DNA of 20,125 nucleotides from Ignavibacteriales bacterium (lineage in GTDB: Bacteria; Bacteroidota; Ignavibacteria; Ignavibacteriales; Ignavibacteriaceae), in the NCBI GenBank assembly GCA_020061995.1, contig JAGUXE010000361.1, positions 1-20,125 of the forward strand, written 5' to 3'. Position 1 is the stretch's first letter. Each line of letters opens with the position of its first letter. Below are positions 6,712 to 15,679 of the stretch, in pieces. Both the position numbers and the translations under genes were made by a program. The notes below the pieces were generated by a model. It was not told the DNA's origin. It saw only the letters and a program-made list of their open reading frames with translations, and searched no databases.

Positions 6712-8256
6712 ATGCAAAAGAAAATAGAATATTTAAATGAACGACGTAAAAATGCTATCAAGGGGGGTGGAGATGAAAAAATTAAAGCTCAACATGATAA
6801 AGGGAAATTATTTGCACGTGAAAGAATTGAGCTGTTAGTTGACGAAGGAAGCTTCGAGGAAATTGATACTTTTGTTAAACATCGTTCAAAAGATTTTGGC
6901 TTAGACAAAGTTCATTATCCCGGTGACGGTGTAATCACCGGTTTTGCAAAAATTAATGGAAAACCCGTTGCTATATTTAGTCAGGATTTTACAATCCTCG
7001 GCGGGTCACTATCTGAAGCCAATGCCGAAAAGATTTGCAAGATAATGCGGACAGCAATGAAGATTGGAGTTCCGATTATCGGCTTGAATGATTCTGGCGG
7101 TGCACGAATTCAAGAAGGAGTTGTGAGTCTCGGCGGATATGCAGATATCTTTCTTTTAAATACATTAGCTTCGGGAGTCATTCCACAAATCTCAGTAATC
7201 CTCGGACCATGTGCAGGTGGGGCTGTTTATTCACCCGCAATAACAGATTTCGTATTTATGGTAAAAAATACAAGTTACATGTTTGTTACCGGTCCTAATG
7301 TGGTAAAAACTGTTACTCATGAAGATGTAACTTTTGAAGATCTCGGTGGCGCAGAAACTCACGCTTCGAAGAGTGGTGTTGCCCACTTCATATGTGAAAA
7401 TGAGATTGAAACTCTTATGCAGGTTAGAAAATTATTAGATTTTCTGCCTCAGAATTTTATGGACAAACCGGAAGATTTTCCTTTCGATAAGACAAGATCT
7501 GACGAAAGATTAAAACTGGATGAGATTATTCCGGATAATTCGAATAAACCATATGATATGAGGACAATTATTAATCAACTTGTTGATGAAGGTGAGTTTT
7601 TAGAAGTTCACGAACATTATGCAGAAAATATTTTAACTGGATTTGCTCATCTCAGTGGTATGTCGATTGGAATAGTAGCAAATCAACCTGCGGTTTTAGC
7701 AGGTGTCTTAGATATAAATGCTTCAGTTAAAGGGGCGCGTTTCGTCCGTTTTTGTGATGCATTTAATGTACCGATTTTAGTTTTAGAAGATGTTCCCGGA
7801 TTTTTACCAGGAACGGAACAAGAATGGAATGGCATAATTCGACATGGAGCAAAGTTACTTTTCGCGTTTTGTGAAGCAACAGTTCCCAAAGTTACAGTGA
7901 TCACACGTAAAGCATACGGCGGAGCTTACGATGTAATGAACTCAAAACATATCAGAGGTGATTTTAATTTTGCTTGGCCTTCAGCAGAAATAGCAGTTAT
8001 GGGACCAAAAGGTGCTGTGGAAATTATTTTTAAAAAAGAGATTGCTTCAGCAGCAAATCCTGATGAAAAATTATCTGAAATGTTAAATGAATATGTTGAG
8101 AAATTCGCTAATCCGTATATTGCCGCTGAAAGAGGTTATATCGATGATGTGATAGTACCCTCAGAAACCAGGAAAAAATTGATTCAGTCATTTCAGTTAT
8201 TAAAAAATAAGGTTGATAAGAATCCTAAAAAGAAGCATGGGAATATTCCACTTTGA
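6712..8256 (+). CDS. Acyl-CoA carboxylase carboxyltransferase subunit (propionyl-CoA carboxylase beta / MmdA type)
   Basis: The 514-residue protein has the normal length for PccB/MmdA. It has two crotonase-like halves: in the first, [11 protein letters not shown] (about 125-135) forms an oxyanion hole and [12 protein letters not shown] follows; in the second, [21 protein letters not shown] and [16 protein letters not shown] (about 398-413) form the other. The end KKKHGNIPL is the standard PccB terminus. The protein transfers carboxyl between carboxybiotin and an acyl-CoA, usually propionyl-CoA/methylmalonyl-CoA, in the cytoplasm. No biotin carboxylase, biotin carrier or decarboxylase membrane subunit is in the window, so carboxylase and sodium-pump decarboxylase roles cannot be separated here. 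It lies 17 bp after the ABC ATPase gene, probably in one transcript. Confidence 0.93.
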   Translation: MQKKIEYLNERRKNAIKGGGDEKIKAQHDKGKLFARERIELLVDEGSFEEIDTFVKHRSKDFGLDKVHYPGDGVITGFAKINGKPVAIFSQDFTILGGSLSEANAEKICKIMRTAMKIGVPIIGLNDSGGARIQEGVVSLGGYADIFLLNTLASGVIPQISVILGPCAGGAVYSPAITDFVFMVKNTSYMFVTGPNVVKTVTHEDVTFEDLGGAETHASKSGVAHFICENEIETLMQVRKLLDFLPQNFMDKPEDFPFDKTRSDERLKLDEIIPDNSNKPYDMRTIINQLVDEGEFLEVHEHYAENILTGFAHLSGMSIGIVANQPAVLAGVLDINASVKGARFVRFCDAFNVPILVLEDVPGFLPGTEQEWNGIIRHGAKLLFAFCEATVPKVTVITRKAYGGAYDVMNSKHIRGDFNFAWPSAEIAVMGPKGAVEIIFKKEIASAANPDEKLSEMLNEYVEKFANPYIAAERGYIDDVIVPSETRKKLIQSFQLLKNKVDKNPKKKHGNIPL

Positions 8257-8317
8257 TTTAATATTTTACTTAATTCCTTATACTTGAATGTTTTATAGAA
8301 ATTTGTTAAAAAAGTTC

Positions 8318-8348
8318 TTGATTTAGTTGTCCTTACATCTTATTTTTG
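8318..8348 (+). promoter_or_regulatory. Promoter of the MltD-like gene, TTG-N20-TAnnTTTG
   Basis: TTG at 8318-8320, a 20-nt spacer and TATTTTTG at 8341-8348 match the Bacteroidota -33/-7 promoter consensus. Transcription would start near 8355, giving a leader of about 25 nt that contains the ribosome binding site AAGGAGT before the ATG at 8380. Confidence 0.55.
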
Positions 8349-8379
8349 TTTGTTTTCGAATTCAAAAAAAGGAGTTACA

Positions 8380-10983
8380 ATGAGATTAAAAAAAGTACAG
8401 TCACTCATTGTTTCATTATCAGCTCTGATCTTTTTTTCATGCGGAGCCAATAAAGAAGCAACGACCCAAACTGAAACTTCACAACAAGAACAAACCGTCA
8501 AAAAAGGCGAGATAGTTTCTGAATTACTTGAACAAGCTCGTCAATACTATATTGTTGCTTTATCGAAACAGGAATCTAATAGTGTTTCAGAAGCAATAAC
8601 AAATTATGAATCTGCACTTAGACTTATTAACAATTTGAGTTATTATCCGGGTGTTGATGAAAATGAAGCCTATAACGATCTCTCTAAAGCAATAATTGAT
8701 GACTACCGTTATTATATCGATAGTCTTCCCGAACTCCCGGATAATGTCTCCTATGCAGCACTTGAAGAGTGGATGCAAAAATCTTTTCCTGATGTTGACT
8801 TTACATTACTCGAAAAACAATCGGTTAGTCAACGAATTGTAATTCCTGCCGATGTCCCACTTGAAATTAATCCCGTTGTTGAAAAATGGGTTGAATATTT
8901 CACCGGTAAAGGTAGAAAACATATGAATCTTTGGTTAGCACGATCAGGAAAATATTTTCCTATGATGACCAAGATTTTTGCCGAAGAACAAGTCCCTCAA
9001 CAATTAGTTTATTTAAGTATGATAGAAAGCGGATTAAACCCCCGAGCGGTATCATGGGCTTCAGCTGTAGGATTATGGCAATTTATTAAAACTACCGGAA
9101 GAATGTATAATCTCAAATCTGACTTCTATTTTGATGAAAGAAGAGATCCTGAAAAATCTACTAGAGCTGCAGCAAGACATTTAAGAGATTTACATAATTC
9201 TCTGGGAGATTGGTATCTCGCTCTCGCTTCTTACAACGCAGGTGAGGGAAGAATTACTCGAGCAATAAAACGATCTGGTTCTAGAGATTTTTGGGAGATT
9301 CAAAAATTTCTTCCAAAAGAGACAAAGAGTTATGTCCCTCAATATATTGCTGCTTGTTTAATAGCAATGGATCCGGAAAAATATGACTTTATCGATATTA
9401 AATATGAAAAACCATATCAGTATGAAACAATAAAAGTTAATGAACCTGTCGATTTAACATATTTAGCTTCTGTGACTAATGTTGATGCGGAAATAATTCT
9501 AGATATGAATCCTGAATTAACACAAAACTCAGCTCCTGCTGGTTATCCAGGCGGTTATGACCTAAAAATTCCTATTGGAACTCAAAATGCATTCGCTTCT
9601 AACCTTACAAATATACCCGATCACGCAAAACGTAGTTTTGTTTATCATACTGTAAAAAAAGGAGAAACATTAGCCAAAGTTGCTGGTAATTATGGCATTT
9701 CAAGTAAAGAACTTGCAGATGCAAATAATCTGTCAACAAAAACAAAATTAAAGAGAGGAAACAAATTAAAAATTCCTTATAAAGGATCCTCCTCTGAATC
9801 AGATTTTGCATATAACACTAACACCACTTCAGCAGTTGAGGAGTCTTCTGATGAGTATGTTTCACCTTATGCAAATTTGGTAAATGGTAATAATACATCT
9901 CAAAATAATGATGATGTTGAGGTTATTGAAGCTGGAGAAATTGAAGTAGACACTGAAAGCCAAATTAAAACCATTCCTGAAATAGCTAAAAGTGTTGTTC
10001 CAGCTGGATTAGTACCAGTAACATATCATGTCAAGAAAAATGAAAGTCTATTGGCAATTGCTGATATGTTCAATGTACGTGTTAGTGATTTAAGAAACTG
10101 GAATGATATTTCTTATACTCAACCGATTAAAGTTGGACAAGAATTAAACATATACGTTCCACAAGAACAGAAGAATTTCTTTGCAAGTTATGATAATCAA
10201 TCGAACTCAGAGAAGAAAACTTTAACTTCTCAAGAACCGAAAACAAAGAATAGTTGGTTTTATCATACTGTAAGAAGAGGTGATAATTTGTTCGGTATTG
10301 CAAATCGTTATAATGTAACTATAAACGATATTCAGCAATGGAATAACCTTCAAGGAACAGTTTTAGCTAAAGGCAAAAAATTAAAAATCAATACAGAGTC
10401 TTCTTCCTCGCAATTTGCTTCGGGAACTGTTGAATCTAGCACCAGGTCACAAAAATCTTTCAAATACAAAATTCGTCCCGGTGAATCATTAAGTGAAATT
10501 GCCGAAAAATTTGATGTAACAATTTCCCAAATACGAAAATGGAACAAGTTATCTTCAAACCGTATTAAGGCGGGTGCTAATTTAACTATACTTGGAGGTG
10601 GTCAAACAAATTCACTAGGAGACAATACTATAAAAACTCCATCAACGTTAAATGTTCATGTCGTTAAAGGTGGGAATACGCTCGGAAATATAGCTGACCT
10701 CTATAATGTTTCGGTTGCGGATTTGAGAAAATGGAATGACATCTCAGGTAATGTTATCAAAATTGGTCAAAAATTAAAAGTTTATAGTAATACTTCGCCA
10801 TCAGACTATTCGAGTGAAAAACCGTCTAGATCTAAAAGTGTTGTAAAGAGTCATAAAGTTGTAAGGGGTGAATCACTTGACTCTATCTCAAAAAAATATG
10901 ATGTTACTGTAAGTGAATTAAAGAAATTAAATAATCTGACAAGTAATAAAATTCTTGTCGGTCAAAAAATTAAAGTTAATTAA
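8380..10983 (+). CDS. mltD: Membrane-bound lytic murein transglycosylase D-like lipoprotein with six LysM repeats
   Basis: From ATG at 8380 (AAGGAGT just upstream) the protein has 867 residues; a start at 8350 would spoil the signal peptide. It begins with a lipoprotein signal ending FFSC (Cys21). An alpha-helical region follows, then a lysozyme-like SLT domain (about 205-330) with catalytic Glu216 in MIESGLNP, then SAVGLWQF and [13 protein letters not shown] weak LysM-like segment follows at about 365-410. Six LysM repeats then begin near residues 420, 547, 627, 695, 758 and 824, each with a G/N-(E/D/N)-(T/S/N)-L start and a W/L-N core, separated by Ser/Asn-rich linkers. MltD enzymes cleave peptidoglycan glycan strands to 1,6-anhydro products at the outer membrane. 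E. coli MltD has only two LysM, so this one has an enlarged wall-binding tail. The TPP riboswitch starts about 35 nt after its stop. Confidence 0.92.
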   Translation: MRLKKVQSLIVSLSALIFFSCGANKEATTQTETSQQEQTVKKGEIVSELLEQARQYYIVALSKQESNSVSEAITNYESALRLINNLSYYPGVDENEAYNDLSKAIIDDYRYYIDSLPELPDNVSYAALEEWMQKSFPDVDFTLLEKQSVSQRIVIPADVPLEINPVVEKWVEYFTGKGRKHMNLWLARSGKYFPMMTKIFAEEQVPQQLVYLSMIESGLNPRAVSWASAVGLWQFIKTTGRMYNLKSDFYFDERRDPEKSTRAAARHLRDLHNSLGDWYLALASYNAGEGRITRAIKRSGSRDFWEIQKFLPKETKSYVPQYIAACLIAMDPEKYDFIDIKYEKPYQYETIKVNEPVDLTYLASVTNVDAEIILDMNPELTQNSAPAGYPGGYDLKIPIGTQNAFASNLTNIPDHAKRSFVYHTVKKGETLAKVAGNYGISSKELADANNLSTKTKLKRGNKLKIPYKGSSSESDFAYNTNTTSAVEESSDEYVSPYANLVNGNNTSQNNDDVEVIEAGEIEVDTESQIKTIPEIAKSVVPAGLVPVTYHVKKNESLLAIADMFNVRVSDLRNWNDISYTQPIKVGQELNIYVPQEQKNFFASYDNQSNSEKKTLTSQEPKTKNSWFYHTVRRGDNLFGIANRYNVTINDIQQWNNLQGTVLAKGKKLKINTESSSSQFASGTVESSTRSQKSFKYKIRPGESLSEIAEKFDVTISQIRKWNKLSSNRIKAGANLTILGGGQTNSLGDNTIKTPSTLNVHVVKGGNTLGNIADLYNVSVADLRKWNDISGNVIKIGQKLKVYSNTSPSDYSSEKPSRSKSVVKSHKVVRGESLDSISKKYDVTVSELKKLNNLTSNKILVGQKIKVN

Positions 10984-11018
10984 AGTTCTTTTATTGTTGA
11001 TCTTTTAGGTGTTTACAC

Positions 11019-11092
11019 CTTAGGGGTGCCAGTTATGGCTGAGATTATACCCTTTGAACCTGATCCGGATAATGCCGGCGTAGGAAGATAAG
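11019..11092 (+). promoter_or_regulatory. TPP (THI-box) riboswitch aptamer
   Basis: The conserved THI elements appear in order: GGGGTGCC (11023-11030), GGCTGAGA (11037-11044), ACCC (11049-11052), GAACCTGATCCGGATAATGC (11056-11075) and CCGGCGTAGGAA (11075-11086). P1 can close with CTTA (11019-11022) and TAAG (11089-11092); the CCGG/CCGG pair (11065-11068, 11075-11078) closes the P4/P5 side. The RNA binds thiamin pyrophosphate. It lies directly before an intrinsic terminator and the thiamin receptor gene, so TPP is expected to switch the operon off. The promoter must lie within or just after the end of the preceding gene; I cannot place it. Confidence 0.96.
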
Positions 11093-11096
11093 TTTT

Positions 11097-11137
11097 AGCC
11101 GTTTTTACCTCTTTGGTGAAAACGGCTTTTTTATTTT
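11097..11137 (+). terminator. Riboswitch expression platform: intrinsic terminator
   Basis: AGCCGTTTTTACC (11097-11109) pairs with GGTGAAAACGGCT (11115-11127), giving a 13-bp stem with one G-T wobble and a 5-nt loop. A run of T with a single A follows. It starts 4 nt after the aptamer and ends just before the ribosome binding site AGGAG of the receptor gene. Control is therefore most likely by premature termination when TPP is bound. The competing antiterminator is not obvious by eye. Confidence 0.88.
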
Positions 11138-11147
11138 AGGAGTGTTT

Positions 11148-13547
11148 ATGTCCAAAAAGATTATGATGTTAATTTTGCTGATTTCATTTCAACTCTTTTC
11201 ACAAAGTAAGGGGACTCTAATTGTAAAAGTTATAAATGGGGTCACAGGTGAAGCAATCGAAAGAGTAAATATTCGAGTAGTTGGTAAAAGTGATTTCTAT
11301 ACGACGGATAAAACCGGAACAACTGAACCGATTGTATTAAGTTCAGATAATTATAATTTAGTAATTTCACATATTGGATTCAGGGATGTTAATCAATTAG
11401 TTACTGTATCGACTAATTTACGTTTTGATTTAACAGTTACACTTTTTCCTGAATCTATACCCCTAAGTGAAGTGACTGTTTCGGCAACCCGAGGGATTGA
11501 ACGTGAATCACCATTTACATTTAGTAATTTTCCTGAAAAGGAATTAAATAAACAGGCTCTTATAAAAGATATTCCATTTTTGTTAAGTAATTTGCCATCA
11601 ACCACGATGCATTCTGAAGGTGGTAACGGTTTAGGTTATTCATACTTGCGAATCAGAGGTTTTGACCAACGGAGAATTTCCGTACTAATTAATGGTATCC
11701 CACAAAATGATCCGGAAGACCACAATGTCTATTGGATTAATTTTTATGATCTTACTTCATCCTTGCAAGATATTCAAATGCAAAGGGGAGCCGGTGGTGC
11801 ATTCTATGGACCACCTTCCATCGGCGGAACGATTAACTTAATAACAAAGAGTTTCTCAAATTCTCCATCATTAAATCTTGATGCAGGTTATGGAAGTTAT
11901 AACACAAAAAAAATTTCATTGAGTTTAAATTCAGGGGTTGTAAATGAAAACTTTTTATTTTCGGTAAAAGGAACTCATGTTACTTCTTCGGGATATAGAG
12001 ATTGGGCATGGACAAAATTCTGGCGATATTTTGTAGGTGCAACTTACTTTGATGAAAAACAGAATATTAAGTTAAGTTTTTTTGGAGGTCCGCAGGAAGA
12101 TGGACTCGCATTTTATGGCATAAGTAAAGCAGCGAACAATGATTCTTATCTTCGAAAAGAAAACGCTAGCTCAAGGCTTAAAGATAAAGAGTACTTAAAC
12201 TCGCCACAGATTTCACTCTTGCATGATTTCAATTTAACAGATAAAATAATTCTGCACAATTCAATTTTCTATTTATCAGGAGACGGTCATTTTGATTTTG
12301 ATGGAACTTGGGGAACAGCTGATTATTTTAGAATTCCTGGTGATATAACAATTTCTTCTGACTTAATCATGCGTGCATACGTTAATAACGATCAATACGG
12401 ATGGCTACCACGAATTGAATATACTCATAATTATGGTAGAACAATTGCCGGCGCTGAAGTGAGATTACATCGTTCACTGCATTGGGGAAGAATTCAAGAG
12501 GGGACAGGAATTCCCAAAATTTATAGTGGTAATTCCGATTATCACTTTTATGAATATTCAGGTGCTAAAAATATCTACTCGATATATCTTAATCATCTTC
12601 ATAAAATTAAATCTAATTTATTCGCTTCAACTGATATAAGGTTTCTTTATCAACAATACAAGATATTTAATGAAAAATATGTAGAGAATGATTTTACAAC
12701 CCCATACTTCTTTATACTTCCAAAATTTGGGTTAAACTATAATGTAAATGATAGTTATAGTATTTATGGAAGTTTTGGTTTAACTAAACGTGAACCGCCT
12801 TTAAAAAATCTATATGAAGCTGAATCTGCATCATGGGGCGTTGCTCCTCAATTTGAAACAAAACCTGATGGCAGTTTTGATTTTTCGAAACCGATTGTTA
12901 ATGAAGAAAGTCTTTTTGATTATGAGTTAGGCGTCCGTTATACTTCTTCTTCACTGAAATTTACAGCAAACTTTTTCTGGATGGAATTTAATAATGAAAT
13001 CGTTCCATCAGGTGGATTAGATGTATTCGGTCAACCGAGGGTTGGAAACGCTGAAAAAACAAGGCACATTGGTTTTGAATTTGAAACTCATGCAAATTTA
13101 TTTTATAGCCTCGAAGGTGGATTTAATCTTACTGTCAGCAAAAATCGTTTTATTAGATTTACAGAATTTGATGACAATGGATTTCCTCAAGACAGAAGTG
13201 GAAACAGTATTGCAAATGCACCCGATTTAATAATGAATGGTAATCTAACCTATAATTATAAATATGGATTATTATCTTTATTTGTTCAGTATACTGGTCG
13301 ACAATATGCTGATAATTCACAAAAAGCAGGAAACACTTTTGATGACCAAGTTACGGTCGATCCATATTTGATACTGAATTTTATTGGCTCTGTTAGTATT
13401 CCAATCTCTTCTGCAAACATATCGTTGCAATTCGAAGTTAATAATCTAACAAATAAAAAGTATATGATGAATGCATTCGGGCGAGATAACTTTTTCCCAG
13501 CAGCGGAGCGAAATTATTTCGTATCATTAAAAATTGGTATTCAATAA
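11148..13547 (+). CDS. TonB-dependent outer-membrane receptor for thiamin (TPP-riboswitch controlled)
   Basis: From ATG at 11148 (AGGAG 5 nt upstream; the in-frame GTG at 11142 overlaps that site) the protein has 799 residues. It has a signal peptide (about 1-20) and a carboxypeptidase-regulatory-like domain (about 22-105). The plug runs from about 110, SEVTVSATRG, through YLRIRGFDQRRISVLINGIP and VYWINFYD to IQMQRGAGGAFYGPPSIGGT near 225. A long beta-barrel follows, ending VSLKIGIQ. The substrate is inferred from the upstream TPP riboswitch and the thiamin pyrophosphokinase gene that overlaps its stop by one base (TAATG). Bacteroidota commonly carry such a receptor in TPP-controlled salvage operons. 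TonB/ExbBD must be encoded elsewhere. Confidence 0.9.
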   Translation: MSKKIMMLILLISFQLFSQSKGTLIVKVINGVTGEAIERVNIRVVGKSDFYTTDKTGTTEPIVLSSDNYNLVISHIGFRDVNQLVTVSTNLRFDLTVTLFPESIPLSEVTVSATRGIERESPFTFSNFPEKELNKQALIKDIPFLLSNLPSTTMHSEGGNGLGYSYLRIRGFDQRRISVLINGIPQNDPEDHNVYWINFYDLTSSLQDIQMQRGAGGAFYGPPSIGGTINLITKSFSNSPSLNLDAGYGSYNTKKISLSLNSGVVNENFLFSVKGTHVTSSGYRDWAWTKFWRYFVGATYFDEKQNIKLSFFGGPQEDGLAFYGISKAANNDSYLRKENASSRLKDKEYLNSPQISLLHDFNLTDKIILHNSIFYLSGDGHFDFDGTWGTADYFRIPGDITISSDLIMRAYVNNDQYGWLPRIEYTHNYGRTIAGAEVRLHRSLHWGRIQEGTGIPKIYSGNSDYHFYEYSGAKNIYSIYLNHLHKIKSNLFASTDIRFLYQQYKIFNEKYVENDFTTPYFFILPKFGLNYNVNDSYSIYGSFGLTKREPPLKNLYEAESASWGVAPQFETKPDGSFDFSKPIVNEESLFDYELGVRYTSSSLKFTANFFWMEFNNEIVPSGGLDVFGQPRVGNAEKTRHIGFEFETHANLFYSLEGGFNLTVSKNRFIRFTEFDDNGFPQDRSGNSIANAPDLIMNGNLTYNYKYGLLSLFVQYTGRQYADNSQKAGNTFDDQVTVDPYLILNFIGSVSIPISSANISLQFEVNNLTNKKYMMNAFGRDNFFPAAERNYFVSLKIGIQ

Positions 13548-14218
13548 TGAAAAAAAATGTAAATCTGAAGAAAGCGATCCTAGTAGTAAATGGAAGAAAG
13601 CCATCAAAAAAAATAATTGAAAAATTATTAAAGATTAATTATTCAACAATGATTGCTGCTGATGGTGGTGCTAATTTTTTATACGAGATGGGCATAATCC
13701 CTGATATAATAATTGGTGATTTAGATTCTGTATCAGAAGTAACTAGTCAAAAAATTAAAAAACCGACATTATTAATTAAATTGATGAGACAGAGCGATAC
13801 AGATGTTGAAAAAGCAATTAAGTATTTAATTAAGAATAAGTTTACTCATGTAGCCTTGATTGGAGTTGATGGAAACAGAATTGATCACCTCCTTGGTAAT
13901 TTGAGTATTGGATTAAAATATTTTAAAAGAATAGTAATCAATATAATTTCAGGCAAATCAATTATTAGTTTTGTCGGATCATCAACAATTATTTCTACTA
14001 AGAAAGATGATGAAATCTCAATTTTCAGTTTTGAGGAAAATGGGATAATATCTTCACAAGGACTTAAATATTCACTTGATGGACTATCACTTCTCTTTGG
14101 GCAACAGGACAGTATAAGTAATATTGCTCTAAATTCAGAAATGAAATTGGATATTAAATCTGGAAAATTCATGGTAGTACGTCCATTAAAAAGCTTTTTT
14201 GTTAATGATAACTCTTAG
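13547..14218 (+). CDS. thiN: Thiamin pyrophosphokinase
   Basis: The 223-residue protein has the usual length and motifs of the family: AADGGANFLYEMGIIPDIII followed by GDLDSVS (acidic ATP/Mg site), RQSDTDVEKAIKYLI, and GVDGNRIDHLLGNL. A small C-terminal beta domain for thiamin binding follows (SSQGLKYSLDG, then NIALNSEMKLDIKSGKFMVV). It converts thiamin and ATP to thiamin pyrophosphate and AMP in the cytoplasm, trapping imported thiamin. Its product is the ligand of the riboswitch that controls it, so the loop is closed. ATG overlaps the receptor stop by one base, and its own stop lies inside the next gene. The motif order leaves little doubt. The symbol thiN is used for this activity in bacteria; tnr3 is sometimes used in Bacteroidota. 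Confidence 0.94.
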   Translation: MKKNVNLKKAILVVNGRKPSKKIIEKLLKINYSTMIAADGGANFLYEMGIIPDIIIGDLDSVSEVTSQKIKKPTLLIKLMRQSDTDVEKAIKYLIKNKFTHVALIGVDGNRIDHLLGNLSIGLKYFKRIVINIISGKSIISFVGSSTIISTKKDDEISIFSFEENGIISSQGLKYSLDGLSLLFGQQDSISNIALNSEMKLDIKSGKFMVVRPLKSFFVNDNS

Positions 14219-15590
14219 CAATTTAGATTATACCATTATACTAATCTTCTTTGCGATAGTATTATTTATTGGATTTTATTTTAGCAGAAAAGTCAAAAAG
14301 ATAGATGATTTTCAACTGGGCGGTAGAAAGATTGGTCTATTACTTTTCATAATAACAAATGTATCTACCTGGTATGGAGGTATTCTCGGTGTGGGGGAAT
14401 TTACTTATTCCTACGGAATTACTTCATGGGTAACACAAGGATTACCCTATTATATCTTTGCATTTATTTTTGCTCTTTTTTTTGCAGGCAAAATTCATTC
14501 AGCGGGATTATTTACAATTCCACAAAAACTAAAAATTGAATATGGTGAAACTACAGGTAAAATAGCATCAGTCTTTATTTTTTTTCTTGTTTCACCTGCT
14601 CCTTATTTATTAATGTTATCGGTAATCTTTCAGGCGATTTTCGGAATAACAAATTTCTGGGGATTAATTTTAGCAATTGCAATTTCAGTTCCTTATATGA
14701 TTGTAGGTGGTTATAAATCTGATATTTATACAGATGTTTTTGAATTTTTCGTCATGTTCTTTGGATTTATCATAATACTATTATTCAGTGTAGTCTATTT
14801 AGGCGATTATAATTTCCTCTCGGAAAATCTACCTAAAAATCATCTTACTTTTTCCGGTGGAGTATCGCCACTATTTATTGCCGTCTGGTTTATGATAGCG
14901 CTTTGGACTTTTGCAGATCCAGGATTTCATCAACGAACTACATCCGCCAAAAACTCAAATGTAGCTAAATGGGGAATTATTTTATCAATTCCACTCTGGG
15001 CTTTGTTTGATTTCTTAACCACATCAACCGGGCTATATGCACGTGCGGTCATGCCTAATCTCGAACAACCATCATTTTCATATTTACTATTAGCAGAAAA
15101 AATATTATCACCAGGTTTTAAAGGATTGTTTTATGCGGCATTATTTGCAACAATTTTGTCCACGACAAACAGTTTTGTTTTTCTTAGTGGAACGACACTC
15201 GGAAATGATTTGATCGAAAAAAAAGAAGAAAGCAATTATAAGTCCAATTCAAGAATTGGTATGATAATAACCGCGGTATTTTCATTTCTAATTGCTTACT
15301 CCATACCATCAGTAATTGAAATATGGTACACAATCGGTTCAATATTTATTCCAGGTTTGATACTACTTGTCTTTGGTGCTTATATTAAAGGATTAAAAGT
15401 CTCTGAAGGATTTAGCATCGTTGAGTTATTTGGGGGTTGTTTTTCAAGTCTTATTTGGTTTCTTCTCCAAAAAAATGATATGGTAGATGAATCGGTTATA
15501 GAAATTGAACCTATGATCGTTGGGCTTTCAATAGCATTAATAATTCATCTGATCGGGATTGCACAAAAGAAAATCATTATTAAATCTTAA
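14205..15590 (+). CDS. Sodium:solute symporter (SSS family), probable thiamin transporter
   Basis: From ATG at 14205 the protein has 461 residues; a TTG at 14199 is also in frame. It has about 12-13 membrane segments, the usual count for the LeuT-fold SSS family. Landmarks are FQLGGRKIG after the first segment, TNVSTWYGGILGVGEF in the second (unwound TM1-type segment), GGYKSDIYTDVFEFFVMFFG, and ADPGFHQRTTSAKN with ALFATILSTTNSF farther on. The last is the typical sodium-site region with Ser/Thr. It overlaps the kinase gene by 14 nt and is in the TPP-controlled operon, so I infer thiamin import across the inner membrane. The family alone would also allow sugars, pantothenate or amino acids. 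Confidence 0.85.
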   Translation: MITLSNLDYTIILIFFAIVLFIGFYFSRKVKKIDDFQLGGRKIGLLLFIITNVSTWYGGILGVGEFTYSYGITSWVTQGLPYYIFAFIFALFFAGKIHSAGLFTIPQKLKIEYGETTGKIASVFIFFLVSPAPYLLMLSVIFQAIFGITNFWGLILAIAISVPYMIVGGYKSDIYTDVFEFFVMFFGFIIILLFSVVYLGDYNFLSENLPKNHLTFSGGVSPLFIAVWFMIALWTFADPGFHQRTTSAKNSNVAKWGIILSIPLWALFDFLTTSTGLYARAVMPNLEQPSFSYLLLAEKILSPGFKGLFYAALFATILSTTNSFVFLSGTTLGNDLIEKKEESNYKSNSRIGMIITAVFSFLIAYSIPSVIEIWYTIGSIFIPGLILLVFGAYIKGLKVSEGFSIVELFGGCFSSLIWFLLQKNDMVDESVIEIEPMIVGLSIALIIHLIGIAQKKIIIKS

Positions 15591-15620
15591 TTCAATAATT
15601 ACAAACCGATTCGAAATATT

Positions 15621-15651
15621 TTGTTTCTCTTAGCGCTAATAATTAACTTTG
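15621..15651 (+). promoter_or_regulatory. Promoter of the acyl-CoA dehydrogenase gene, TTG-N20-TAnnTTTG
   Basis: TTTG (15620-15623), 20 nt and TAACTTTG (15644-15651) match the Bacteroidota promoter consensus, with exactly the spacing seen at 8318-8348. It lies between the symporter stop and the ATG at 15680 and would give a leader of about 22 nt. It suggests the dehydrogenase is transcribed separately from the thiamin operon. Confidence 0.55.
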
Positions 15652-15679
15652 TTATTACAATTAAATTTTGGTGATAGAA

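Noticed and set aside
8350..8379. Start of the MltD-like gene at 8350
   Set aside because: The ten extra residues precede a textbook ribosome binding site and lipoprotein signal that begins at ATG 8380, and would displace the signal peptide.
9637..10983. LysM-encoding DNA repeats as a CRISPR-like or tandem DNA repeat array
   Set aside because: The repeats are conserved at protein level with differing DNA and variable linkers; they are domain repeats in one coding frame.
13885..14172. A 95-residue minus-strand frame inside the thiamin pyrophosphokinase gene
   Set aside because: It is entirely antisense to a well-supported gene and shows no recognisable motif; AT-rich coding DNA gives such frames by chance.
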